The notes: generated by a model from the letters alone, not told the origin. A stretch of 64,000 nucleotides of DNA from Aculops lycopersici (GCA_015350385.1 WNKI01000001.1:6543410-6607409); one strand, 5' to 3'. Positions 43,682-52,583 are shown, counted from the stretch's first letter. Numbers and translations are program-made.

Positions 43682-46197
43682 TTTAGTTGGTGTTAGATTA
43701 ACTGACCTACTCGTAGGCAGATAGCCAATCAACTAACCCACTGACGAGCTCGCCACAACTACCACTAAATTGATAGATCGTTTAAGAGGTTGGTTTGCTA
43801 GTTAGCTAACTGTTTGGTTTGTTGCTGCTTATTGAGTAGCTCTGGTGCTCGCTGCTTGGCTAGTAGTAGACCAGTCGCTTGGTGCAATACAACGGAAGTG
43901 GAGTTGTCGTTATCATCTTCATTATTATTATTATTATTATTTTTATCGACTCCAACTCCGAATCTGGCTAGCTTTTTCTGTTTCCGCCGCTATCACCGCA
44001 AACGCTACTGCCCTCCACTTGGCTTATGCGACACACTAAGTCCTGCAATTGCTGGCCGCCGCCGCCGACTTGCGCGTCAGCCAATCGACGCGCTTGTTTC
44101 TGATTGGCCTTCCAGCTAACCAGCTTCCGTCTGCAAGACTTGTGCTAGTCACGTCGACCATGGAGTCTCCACGAGCAAGACCAGCGGCGCCAGAGAAACG
44201 CTGAGCTTGAGCGGCTATCATTACCATGGGCTCAGTTAGACGCCAAATGGGCTCACGTTTGCACAGTAGCGCTTACACACAGAGGCACAAAAGTTCGTTT
44301 ACACTTTTGGCAGATTGCAGTTGTGCGACCAAGTTTCCTGCAGTGACAAAAGAACAGGGTGGCCCTTCAGGATATCGAGTACTGCAGTTTAATAAAAGAT
44401 TATTTTTCTCTGTGTTAGATCGCATTCGAGACTCGCAGGTAGCTTCTTTTTTTCGCTTCAGGAAACTTGGTCGCATGACTGCAATCTGTATAAGTGTAAA
44501 CGAACGAGTGTACAGCCAATCCCAAAAATTTTGCACCATTTAAAAGATAACGCGATTTCTGATCTATCCTGCAGTCTCAATTGCTGGCGAGTCTAGATTC
44601 TCTCTCGCTACAGTACTTGTGCGATGCAATACTCGTTGTTNNNNNNNNNNNNNNNNNNNNATTTCTGATCTATCCTGCAGTCTCAATTGCTGGCGAGTCT
44701 AGATTCTCTCTCGCTACAGTACTTGTGCGATGCAATACTCGTTGTTGATTTGTCGCAGGCTATCTTCAAATGGTGCAAAATTTTTGGGATTGGCTGTAGT
44801 CGTCGTCGTCTCGCTGTATAAGCGCACTGCAATGCGCTCCTCGGTGGCCAGGTCCCACCTGCGAGCCACGAGTTTAATGCAACTTCCTGCTATGTTGATT
44901 CGCACTCAATGAGTCGGAGCTTTCGAGGCGAGCATTTTGGAGTAACTAGAGCACAGTTGCCGCACGAGTAGCTAGCTATTGGCAATAACAGCAGCAGTAG
45001 CAGTACAACAAAAACGGTAGTTGTGGGAAAAATCGACATTCTTGGCGATCTAAATAATCACATATAATTTGATTCAATTGGTTGGTTGTGGTTGCGCTGA
45101 CCTTATGTGGCTTGATTGCGTTTGCCTTCAGAAAACTAGAAGACAGAAAGAGAAGCGCTCGGGCAAGAGTTTTGCAGGAACATAGACAATCCCATCAAAT
45201 CAAGCTAAAATTACGCGTCCTAGGCGCGTTACGTAACAAGCTTGAGCAACCTCTGCAGGTGCATTTCCAATCCAATGTTCTGGCGCTACAGCCACAACAG
45301 TAGCAGCAGTGCCACTGCCACCACCAACCTCAAGTGATCACATTTGCATGATGACCCCTAACTTGAGACAAACCAACTCGCTCGCTCTCTTTCAGCCTGT
45401 CGGCCGAGTCCGTCCGTCCGTCCGCTTGCAAAGCTGACTATGCGACGATACTTTGCAAAGACAACTGAATGACCGAGTTGCCGGCCAATTAATTCGCACA
45501 AGTTCCTTGTTTCGCGGCAGACAAGAGTCTCCTCTTGATAAGAGAGTGACAAAATTCGAAGGAGTTGGGAGAAATTAACACCACCAGTTAAAAAGTGCAT
45601 AGTGCAGGGCGAGTGCACACAAGACACCCGGGCGAGTGGTGCAACTGAAGCGGAATCCCGAGCTCCACAACAAACTTGAATAATAATGATATATCATAAC
45701 AACAATAACATCAACTATTACTACTACAATAACTTACCTGTTCTTTGGGATGATCTTGGCCTCGTTTCTATGGAGGCTATCTCAGGTTTAGAATCCCTGC
45801 GGTGCCTCTGCTCGAACAAATGATTGCGCCACTTGAACGGCGGTAGTTGTCGCTGGAGTTTGTTATTACTGGTGGTGGCCTTCAAGTTTAATGAGCTATA
45901 GTCGTGATCCAATTGCTCATTGTTATCCTCCTCATTGTCACCAGGTCTAACATCAACGTCGTCAAACTCGTCACTAGACTCACCGCCGACATTGCCATCA
46001 TCAACTATATTATCGAGCGCGAAATTTCTATCACTTGACGAGCTTAAGGAGTTTTCAGTTTTCGATGGCAACTCAAAGCTTTGGACTGGATGATTCGATG
46101 ACGAGCTCTGAGATTTTATGTCATCTACTATAGAATATAACAACAAGCATATTACACTCAAGAGTGCTATCGGGATTCTACTGATAAATCTCGACAT
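14213..46197 (-). CDS. tutl: turtle / IGSF9-family neuronal Ig-FN3 receptor, ten coding exons
   Basis: Turtle is a transmembrane adhesion protein acting in dendrite, axon and synapse patterning. Exons in transcript order: 46197-45738, 32073-31534, 25388-25273, 25120-23593, 21915-21804, 21685-21351, 20996-20511, 20340-19789, 19567-19486, 17426-14213. All have GT-AG borders and agreeing phases. The total is 7425 nt, or 2474 residues. Domain order: signal-like N-terminus, V-type Ig1 (YYAGYPPHVAHGYENR and ECKIYYLDGG are diagnostic), Ig2-Ig5, FN3-1 (LVSWLPGYDGG, then VVWYRR), a low-complexity insert, FN3-2, one membrane helix (about residues 1337-1360), then a tail of about 1100 residues with poly-Pro. 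This is the 5 Ig + 2 FN3 plan of turtle. Drosophila turtle is about 1.5 kb of codons at most, so this version is enlarged by homopolymer-rich segments. Exon 1 rests only on phase and its signal peptide; the last nine exons are firm. Confidence 0.92.
17427..19485 (-). other. turtle intron 9
   Basis: 2.06 kb. Contains a (TTGAG)8 pentanucleotide array at 17686-17725 and a TATATAAAA box on the minus strand near 17487-17495. Minus-strand frames at 18229-18462 show a hydrophobic run but no support as exons. Confidence 0.7.
17686..17725. repeat. (TTGAG)n pentanucleotide tandem repeat
   Basis: Eight perfect units of TTGAG inside turtle intron 9. Confidence 0.9.
19486..19567 (-). CDS. tutl: turtle exon 9: 82-nt juxtamembrane mini-exon
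   Basis: Acceptor CATCTAG, donor GTAAGT, phase 1 in and phase 2 out. It encodes AAYVMMACPVLESHH and DIAALNSNSLLK. It is the only way found to connect exon 8 (phase 1) to the best acceptor of the tail exon (phase 2). Skipping it would shift the frame. Confidence 0.75.
19789..20340 (-). CDS. tutl: turtle exon 8: FN3-2 and transmembrane helix
   Basis: 552 nt, phase 1 to phase 1. FN3-2 runs from PASAPQNVSMVKVAQGW to GDYLFRVYAHWPGG. The membrane span AGILFFIAAIVLAVCFV is followed by a basic stop-transfer cluster (NKRRKKRAEK). Confidence 0.93.
20511..20996 (-). CDS. tutl: turtle exon 7: low-complexity linker between FN3-1 and FN3-2
   Basis: 486 nt (162 residues), phase 1 to phase 1, so it can be skipped without changing frame. 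Rich in Ser, Asn, Gln and Glu; no domain. The acceptor is a GAGCAG tandem (NAGNAG), both choices in frame. A short conserved-looking island reads KVYRIIHPSK. Confidence 0.75.
21149..21252. repeat. GA and GAT microsatellites in turtle intron 6
   Basis: A (GA)n run at about 21149-21173 and a (GAT)n run at about 21226-21252, next to the 3' end of the intron on the gene strand. Confidence 0.85.
21351..21685 (-). CDS. tutl: turtle exon 6: rest of FN3-1
   Basis: 335 nt, phase 2 to phase 1. The join restores VVWYRR. It closes FN3-1 with YTVQNLTQDTNYEFYVRAKN and a Thr/Ser linker. Confidence 0.92.
21804..21915 (-). CDS. tutl: turtle exon 5: start of FN3-1
   Basis: 112 nt, phase 1 to phase 2. It reads TTPHAPSELKVETKSW, then ALVSWLPGYDGG, then FEQSFVVW, the signature opening of the first FN3 of IGSF9 proteins. 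Confidence 0.93.
21916..23592 (-). other. turtle intron 4 with inserted dispersed repeat
   Basis: 1.68 kb. Bases 22382-23101 are a dispersed repeat also found inverted at 59010-59728. The flanks (21916-22381 and 23102-23592) show no gene; they may include older parts of the same insertion. Confidence 0.75.
22382..23101 (-). repeat. dispersed repeat, copy A (about 720 bp)
   Basis: Nearly identical, in reverse complement, to 59010-59728. The match begins near CAGTCTCC and stops at TTGGCGGATC. The first 300 bp of the shared part look identical, with scattered changes towards the other end. No terminal inverted repeats, poly(A) tail, target-site duplication or transposase frame is visible. It is therefore an unclassified, probably non-autonomous element or a recent duplication. 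Oriented here so that copy B is the + form. Confidence 0.9.
23593..25120 (-). CDS. tutl: turtle exon 4: rest of Ig2, Ig3, Ig4, Ig5
   Basis: 1528 nt, phase 0 to phase 1. Ig2 closes with TTGDYLCLASNSEG; Ig3 has VEFTCQAKA and DEGEYKCQATNG; Ig4 has GLIRCYVQAAPP and YEGGYRCAPFNKHG; Ig5 has IKIPCDAAVDSP and DHGIYECVIENE. Polar low-complexity inserts lie between Ig3 and Ig4 and inside Ig5. Confidence 0.93.
25121..25272 (-). other. turtle intron 3
   Basis: 152 bp; donor GTAAGT, acceptor TTCTGCAG; splits Ig2 after the WYK codons. Confidence 0.85.
25273..25388 (-). CDS. tutl: turtle exon 3: first half of Ig2
   Basis: 116 nt, phase 1 in and phase 0 out. It encodes APPRFTTTPPN, then DSLHLTCQAESTPRPVLRWYK. 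The join from exon 2 restores the expected LDV-x-APPRF linker between Ig1 and Ig2. Confidence 0.92.
26019..26106. repeat. GA microsatellite containing a 20-N assembly gap
   Basis: (GA)n from about 26019 to 26070, N at 26074-26093, then GA again to 26106. The gap is caused by the repeat; its true length is unknown. Confidence 0.95.
27742..27770. repeat. (AGC)n microsatellite
   Basis: About nine uninterrupted CAG/AGC units in turtle intron 2. Confidence 0.9.
31101..31130. repeat. (CAT)n microsatellite
   Basis: Ten perfect CAT units in turtle intron 2, 400 bp from exon 2. Confidence 0.9.
31534..32073 (-). CDS. tutl: turtle exon 2: V-type Ig domain 1
   Basis: Acceptor GTACAG, donor GTGAGT, phase 1 to phase 1, 540 nt. 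It carries the Ig1 strands NAIMNCNVHF, AVNWLKYP and TDQGLYECKI, with the GYPPHV turn typical of turtle/IGSF9, and ends NGTWIYLDVQ. Confidence 0.93.
34655..34681. repeat. (TC)n microsatellite
   Basis: Uninterrupted TC run of about 13 units in turtle intron 1. Confidence 0.9.
39312..39382. repeat. G-rich minisatellite (GGCAGGCGG-like)
   Basis: Degenerate tandem units of GGCAG, GGCGG and GGTAG over about 70 bp, with many GG/GGG runs on the + strand. Confidence 0.8.
43650..43679. repeat. (GA)n microsatellite
   Basis: About fourteen uninterrupted AG units in turtle intron 1. Confidence 0.9.
44293..44505. repeat. imperfect inverted repeat (foldback), about 50-bp arms
   Basis: Left arm 44293-44343 and right arm 44457-44505 are imperfect reverse complements. 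Shared blocks include GTTCGTTTACACTT, GATTGCAGT and CGACCAAGTTTCCTG. The loop is about 110 bp. It could be a foldback or MITE-like element, or an assembly product given the nearby gap. Confidence 0.75.
44555..44746. repeat. 86-bp exact direct duplication flanking a 20-N gap
   Basis: 44555-44640 and 44661-44746 are identical and separated only by N at 44641-44660. This is the pattern left when two contigs with overlapping ends are scaffolded without merging. The true locus probably has one copy. Confidence 0.93.
45738..46197 (-). CDS. tutl: turtle exon 1 (candidate): signal peptide and acidic leader
   Basis: It starts with MSRFISRIPIALLSVICLLL, a good signal peptide or signal anchor, then an acidic Ser/Asp/Asn-rich stretch and a basic end (FEQRHRRDSK). 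It ends in a strong donor (CAG then GTAAGT) in phase 1, matching exon 2. Exon 2 itself begins with FGIQFAQAQ, which looks like the end of a signal peptide. A different first exon, not found here, may therefore be used instead or as well. Confidence 0.6.
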
Positions 46198-48040
46198 CTT
46201 GTCTCGTCTTTTCTTGTTACCTGTTAGTGGTTGCTATTTATCAAGTTACTTTTAGTTGATTTCACTTGATTCATTATTATTGTTATTGATTTTGTTCTTT
46301 CTTCTCGTGAGTTTATATTGAAGAATTGAATGATTCATCTTTTTTCCTTGGTTTTTTGCTTGCTAGTTGGAAATCTATTGCAACCACCTGTTTTCTTACA
46401 CCTAATTTTGAAGATCGAATAATATGCTCGCAAGCTGACCTTACCATGACTCGTGAATCAAATTAGGGATAAAACTTCTTTTAATCTATTATTTTTGTCA
46501 CTTGGAGGAGGTAGGAATGAATGACATGACTTCTTTTCGCCACAGTCCTCAACAAAACGCGTGTTAATTTTCTCTCATACTCGTGCTTCTTTTTGCTCAC
46601 TCACATCACTAGCCTGGTACCCGCTGGACCGTTGGACTCTCCCGGTGAATATACGATAATTCAGCTTTTGACTGTATGTTTTTCTGCTCCGCCCCTCACT
46701 TCTCGCGTAACTCATCTGGTTCTACAGGGATTGTACGATTTCATTGGCCGAAGCTGCTACTTTTGCTGCTCGCACCAAACCACCTCTCCCTCTTGGGCAG
46801 CGGTGGACATTCGTCTGTGGTTAGCCGTCTGAAAATTTGGACAAACTCACAAAGCTAACAAGAATTTTTGAGTATTGGATTGGATGATGATGATGACTAA
46901 TGATCCTCAACTTGAACTCCTCGTTTCTAACCTCGAACGACATAGTTGTCTCTCACGCGAGGAGAGTGTTCCTGAATTCTAGCAACGGAATGAGAAGAGA
47001 GCAACCAATGGAACCAAACCGGAAGAGTTAAGGTCTTGTGACACGAGCGCAGGCGCGAGACTAACGGGGGAGAAAAAATTCTGACGCCAAGTGAGCAGCA
47101 GTTCATTGCAACCTCAGGCCCAAACTACACTAGGTGCACTATGTATGCTAGCAGCCTTGCATTCCTGTCGACCGAAACATAGGCAAGTGGCTCCATCTTG
47201 TATCGCGGGAATGCGTCGTTTGTACCCACAAGCCTTTTGGTTTGATCCTAAAAAGATCAGAAAACTTTATTGATGATGATACATGTAACATCACTTCAAA
47301 ACTTGAGAGTGATGCAAGCGGAATATTAGCATCAGTTACGATCACTTTCATTCAAATGTGAAACGCACGCGTTTGACTTTTCCCCATCTAACAACGTGCG
47401 TTAATTTTTGCAATAACAACAGACTCCTCTCAGAGCAACCACATACTAGTGCGCATCATTGGCGCATGTGTTGGAATTTTATCTTGTCGCAACCCAAAAC
47501 ATTTCCTTTGCGATTTTGGTTCCGCAGTAATTTGTGACGATTGTTACTCGAATTATATCTTTATTAGATCATCTCAATTATACTTGTTATTACCATCTGA
47601 TAACTCTGTGGTCATGTTATTCAATTGTCATCAAATCAGCAGACAGTTGGAAGCTAGAGACCACAAGTGAAACCTAAAAAACAAAAGGCAACCAAGGCAA
47701 AGATACTTTGAGGTCCTGAAGATTAATAAACGCGGTTAAGTCGCCTTCGGTCAAATGAATTGAAAGTATCGAGACAAGTTATCCACCAAACACAGAACCA
47801 GAGCAAAATCATTAATAAATACAGACAATCTAAATGGCGTCAGATGAGACGAAGGTAGCGGCAGCGATGAAAAATCCACAAGATGTCTGGGTACATCTCT
47901 AACCGACTAAAACATCAGAGATTATTATGCTAGCCATGGTGGCGTTAATGTCTGTGATGTTAAGAGTGAAATCATAGATCAGTGTCGAAATATCATACTT
48001 CGACCGTAGATGTTATGTCTGCGATTGAGTCTTCTCAAAA
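46198..48040. other. intergenic region upstream of turtle exon 1
   Basis: Contains the presumed 5' flank of turtle, with a TATAAA-like box on the minus strand at about 46310. An acceptor-like CTAACAG sits 22 bp before the ATG, so an untranslated upstream exon is possible. Short open frames at 46593-46832 and 47091-47273 show no recognisable features. Confidence 0.4.
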
Positions 48041-49030
48041 CCTATTATAGTTGCAACAGGTCCGGGTGTTACATAAGCAAGTCTAAGACATCGAAGGATC
48101 TAAAAAACAAGGTATTCGAAAGATTAACGGAAGATATCCAGTTTCGATGAATGTCGCTGTCAACACCGATCTCACCTACGATGTTAGATTTGTCAAGACC
48201 CACGTTGGTCATAATTTCGAGCCAAGACATTTGGATTTGTCAGACAAGGATCGTGAACTGATAGTTCAAAAGTTAACCTCTGGCCTTACAAAGAAGGATA
48301 TAATCAAACAAATACGTTCTGGTGTCGAACAGCAAGAGTCAAACCAAAGTGATTCCCTATCCTATCCTGCCTCAAGTATCTCCAATCCTCAAAATATTCA
48401 GAATTCATCAATTACGATCAACTAAATGGAAATTGTTTAGAAAGTGCCTCAAGCAGCAACCAGACCATCGAAACTAGAATCACACCAGTGGAGGATGTTA
48501 CCAACAATACGAGTTGTATCGAGTTAGTAGACACAACTTCTGCAGGTGAAATTGTCATAAGCAACTCATCCTCATCTCTGTCCAATTTCACTAACGTAAT
48601 CTTGGAAAATCCCCACGCAATCCATATAGCTAACCAAAACACGAGCTGCTCAGGCTCGAGTCTATGATTTGAACACTGTCGAAGTCTTTTATATAAGGCT
48701 CGAGGTGAACTGAATTCCTGATTTCCCTAAACTCCACGATGACGATTTTGTGTTGGTTTTAATGAAAACTGGACAAGCTGAAATATTGAAACAATTTGGA
48801 CACAAGTGTATAATTATAGATTCGACTCATAATGTTCATTGTGAGTACTTGCATGCAACACTCGACCATTGACGACCTTACCGAAGGATTTCCAATGGCC
48901 ACTTTGTTATCCTCATGAACAGATCCCGGTATAACCAAAGCTTGGAAGGGGCAGATACAGTATGTAGAGCAGATGACCATTGCATCTGAGTGGAACTTTA
49001 TGACTCGGTATGATATAATATAGCAGTTCA
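48041..49030 (+). mobile_element. decayed MULE-type transposase with FLYWCH-like leader
   Basis: Fragments in different + frames line up in the order of Mutator-like (MULE) transposases. First comes a cysteine-containing leader (YYSCNRSGCYISKSK, near 48044). Next is DVRFVKTHVGHNFEPRHLDL, then DKDRELIVQKL and KKDIIKQIR (ATG at 48147, stop at 48425). Last is DDFVLVLMKTGQAEILKQFG, followed by CIIIDSTHNVH at about 48808-48840, where the D of DSTH is the first catalytic aspartate, and EGFPMATLLS. Stops and frameshifts separate the blocks, and the second and third catalytic residues are not found. This is an inactive remnant. No terminal inverted repeats were seen. Confidence 0.8.
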
Positions 49031-50006
49031 AAAAGGTGACGAAGTGAGAAAAAGTCTAGTTGAGTCGACAAAAAACTATCCTATATTTATATATTATATA
49101 AAGAAACTAATATTGACCAAGGAACCCGCTGGTTAACCAGCCAATCAATAGACTAACAAACCGATAAGGTCGTCATCGCCGCCACCGCTAGTTCTAATTT
49201 GGTAAATCAGATATGATCCTAATTAACTTTCCACTGGACTCGCATTTTGTCAGCTATTATTATTAGCAGTTATTGGTTAGCTAGTTTGGTCATTTGGATC
49301 ATGATAAAGATTGTTGAGTGTCATCTTTATCACTTCCTTACTCTAGCTCTGGATTTGGTTTGTTTTCTGGCGCTCCGCTTGGCCCGTGCCGCACACTGAC
49401 CCCTACAATTCTTTTTCAGCTAATCGATCCTCTGATTGACTTAACAACCACCGACCAATCAAACTGTCAGCTTGTCTGTCGGTGGGACTTAGCACTGGTC
49501 ACGTCGGCCATATAGTCGCCGACTAGAGAGCGAGAGCTCCACAAAAACGCTGACGGGCTAAAGGTTAGCGGAATTTGCGGCTCCGTATCGACAACTACCA
49601 AATCGAGTCGCGCTCTCGAGTGGTGGCCGCGCAACTACATTGAACATAGTCATTCTAGTGAGAAGCGACAATCAGAAACTAACTTGTGACAGCATCGCTA
49701 GCGTCTGTCGCGACTAGAGGGGATAGCTTAGAAGCGCAACTTAATGCTAATAAAATTAGGACGAGTCAAAAGCAGTAGCGGCAGCAGCAAGTGGCTGTTT
49801 GTTGCATTTATTTGTTCCACTGTCGCTGCTGCTGTTGCTATTGCTGTTGTCGTTGTTGTATCATGATGATCCGCGCGAGTTTTATCAAGCTAAAGAGAGA
49901 AGGAGAGAGAGAAGCAAGCGAGCGAGCGAATGCAACAGGTGAGTTGAGTTGGTGGACGGCGCTGCGACTGCAGCAACAAACTCGAGTGGCCTGACTGGTC
50001 CAAGTC

Positions 50007-50046
<40 letters not shown>
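50007..50046. repeat. (GA)n microsatellite
   Basis: About twenty GA/AG units with one interruption (GACAGAG). Confidence 0.9.
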
Positions 50047-51313
50047 CAAATAGAAATGCCGGCAGCATAGTGGTTAGAGTTATATACAAAAAGTATACTC
50101 ACGCTCATGCGACAACTCGACCGACTATCTGTCGTCCGACTGGCCGTGTGTTTATCTTGCTTATCGAGCAAGCAGCCAAGAGGCGCCAGGTAAACACTAG
50201 TCGCTAGCTTGGACTCTGACTTCGGGCTGCGCTCGGAACGCTCTTTGAGCCTGAGGCCAGCGGCCCGTCCAACTGACTGTCACTCGATGGCAGATAATAA
50301 TACAACTACTGCGAGCTGGGCGCGATAAAATGAGCGCACTTGCAGTATCAATATTAGCAACTGGCATTAACTTGCCATTAGCTTATCATTGGCGACACCT
50401 GGGTCTTGCTCATTTGAGCTGCAGATTTTTCCTAGCATTTAGTTTTTGCATTGCACTTCGTTTCACCATAGTTCCAGCGACGCAGCAGGCTCCACTAGCT
50501 CGCCAGCTCGTGCGCCCCGCCTCCTCGGCGCCAATTTTTTTCTCCCTATCTCTCTTTGCTCAGCTATCCGTCCTTTTCGTTTGGTCGCGCGCAAAAGTGT
50601 GTTTGGCCAGCAGACTCGCCAGGTAAATTTCGCTTTGTGAAGGCGATGGTAGCGACAGCGACGTCGATGGCATTGGCGTTGGATTGGATACTTGTCGTCG
50701 GGGTGAGAAAGTTGGTGTTTGGAAGCAAGAGGACAACAACAACGACGCCGACAGACGAGGCTTAGATCTGGGGCGGCAACTCGAGTTTGCTAATGCCTCT
50801 GTTGCTTGTGCCGCTGCTGCTGTTGCTACAAGCGCCACCAGCGCCGCCGCCGCTGCGGTTGCGCACTAAGCGCACCAAATTAACACGGACACCCAAACAG
50901 CAACAAGTGGTTGTTGGCGCTGCTTCGCTAACAGCCCTCGGCCGACTAGTTGGATATTGAGTAATTAGTGCCTCAGTTGATTGACTTACTAATGTCATCC
51001 GCAGCCAGTAAGTTAGCCATCCGGCTGGCAACAACCAACATGCTGATGATGCAGCAGGAAAGTCGGTTCGTGTGACTTGGCATAATTGCCACTCGGCTAT
51101 AGTCATGTTGTTTCATTCGCCAATGTTTACCCGAAAGAGAGAGAGGGAGGGAGAGTGAAAAAAGAGAATGCTCAAAACAGTCGCCGAGTGGACATTAGTT
51201 CGGTCTTTAGTTGCTCGACTTTAGAGATGGCGACAAAATTCTATGAGAGTTCAAGTTAGAAAGTGAAAGAGACACACCACAAGATGAGTGCCACTCATCT
51301 GGCGAGCAAGACC

Positions 51314-51345
<32 letters not shown>

Positions 51346-52103
51346 CCAGCTAACGACGATGTTGTCGTTGTCAAACCGGAAGACAAGGTAAAGAAGAAAG
51401 ATGCTAGAGAAAAAAGGTTTGGTAGTGTTTGCCTTGGCGAAGGCGAAAGCTAAGACAGCAGACTCCTAAGACTGGCAGGAACCTGAAGCTTAACGGTTGC
51501 AAATATCAAGCGAGCAACCGGTCGCAACTTTACACCGAACCAATTCAAAACCACGAAAGCGTCTATGACAACGTCAAGCGTCCACTGAGCATTGTAACTT
51601 TTCTCAGCCCGAATTTATTCTCGTAGATTGGAGTTAGGAGCTAAAATATTTTTTGGCACCTCCAGTTTTAATGCTGCCCCAAATTCTAATCGAACCTGAC
51701 CGATGAATATATTCCGGCTGGGAATGGCTGACGGTGACTCGAGACTAACGCCGCAATCCAAAAACGAGAGCCTCAACTTTTATTCATTCATTCAACAAGA
51801 TTCTCTTGCTATCGAATACCCGAAAAACAGGTGGTGAGTATAAACACGATAGCAACATCGATGACGACAACTCGCTTATGGATCTCGCAAGCCACGATAA
51901 CCTGCAAGTTCTGAGAATCGCCCCCAACCGACGTCCAGTAGACGGAGCCACCAAATATTTGCAAGGCGACGAGGGATCGCCGCCAATCACCAGATGAAGG
52001 TAAAAAGTGTCATTTTTTGCCTCATATATAACCCTCCTCCTCCTTATCATGCGGCCGATTGGCTATGTAGCGGCTAACGGTGAGATTGAATAGCTAAATT
52101 TAC

Positions 52104-52322
52104 ATGGCAAATTTTCGTCCTCGACGTCGTCGTTTCGACACCACATCATCAAGGAGAGTGCAAGACATGAGCGCTTTTTCAATGAACTCGACAACAAGTG
52201 GATCAATGATGCGTAAACCACCGTCCCCTCTACCACCTGTTGCCGTGTGTACTTTCTTCGACAAATCATTAAACAAGACAAGTGTATGTGCTCTGTATGT
52301 GTGCGTTTGTGTCTGTTTCTGA
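52104..52322 (+). CDS. hypothetical short frame upstream of orphan gene (weak)
   Basis: An ATG in fair context opens 72 codons: MANFRPRRRRFDTTSSRR, then a polar Ser/Met-rich and Pro-rich part. The last third (CALYVCVCVCF) reads through a TG repeat and is unlikely to be protein. A donor-like GTATGT follows codon 60, so the first 170 bp could be an exon, perhaps of the orphan gene 260 bp downstream. There is no homology to support it. Confidence 0.2.
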   Translation: MANFRPRRRRFDTTSSRRVQDMSAFSMNSTTSGSMMRKPPSPLPPVAVCTFFDKSLNKTSVCALYVCVCVCF

Positions 52323-52583
52323 GTTATGTTCAACTCACTCTAGCGGTTTACCTGAACTCTTTCCATGTAGCCAAATGGATTTACCTCCGCTATGCTTTCT
52401 CCCCTTCTCCCTCGAAAAATCTTGCAACAATCTCTACCACTCTCACCTCTCGAATCTCAATCCCTCGGCTCCTGTTAGCCATCTTGCTTGTCAGTGAGAA
52501 TCTGGTGTCTCTCTCGTTAACACCAATTCTAATAAATATTAATATTTTCTAAGAGTGTGAATGTGTGTGTTGGATAATCAGAT

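Larger units (their letters stand above)
32074..45737 (-). other. turtle intron 1 (13.7 kb)
   Basis: No coding exon was identified inside. It holds GA/TC arrays (34036-34061, 34655-34681, 43650-43679), an ATT array (43920-43942), a G-rich minisatellite (39312-39382), a TAG/GTG-rich block (38555-38610), a foldback at 44293-44505 and an assembly gap with duplicated edges at 44555-44746. Strong minus-strand donors near 42490, 43187 and 43594 may mark untranslated alternative first exons. Motifs such as CCGGAAGT, CAAGTGG and GGCGCCA recur many times, so it may be rich in regulatory sites. Confidence 0.65.
49031..52583. other. intergenic region before the orphan gene
   Basis: Holds a GA run at 50007-50046 and another near 51319-51346. 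The block at about 49360-49580 resembles 43970-44210 in turtle intron 1. Open frames at 51838-51997 and 52104-52322 (+) look somewhat protein-like but lack homology. Anything upstream of 52584 could be untranslated exons of the orphan gene: TTGTCAG near 52493 and TAATCAG at 52581 are acceptor-like. Confidence 0.4.

Noticed and set aside
50330..50626. 98-codon + frame with several hydrophobic runs ending in a GCCAGGTAAAT donor-like site
   Set aside because: No homology; hydrophobicity comes from TTT/CTC-rich sequence; the donor coincides with the stop codon and no acceptor in phase is evident.
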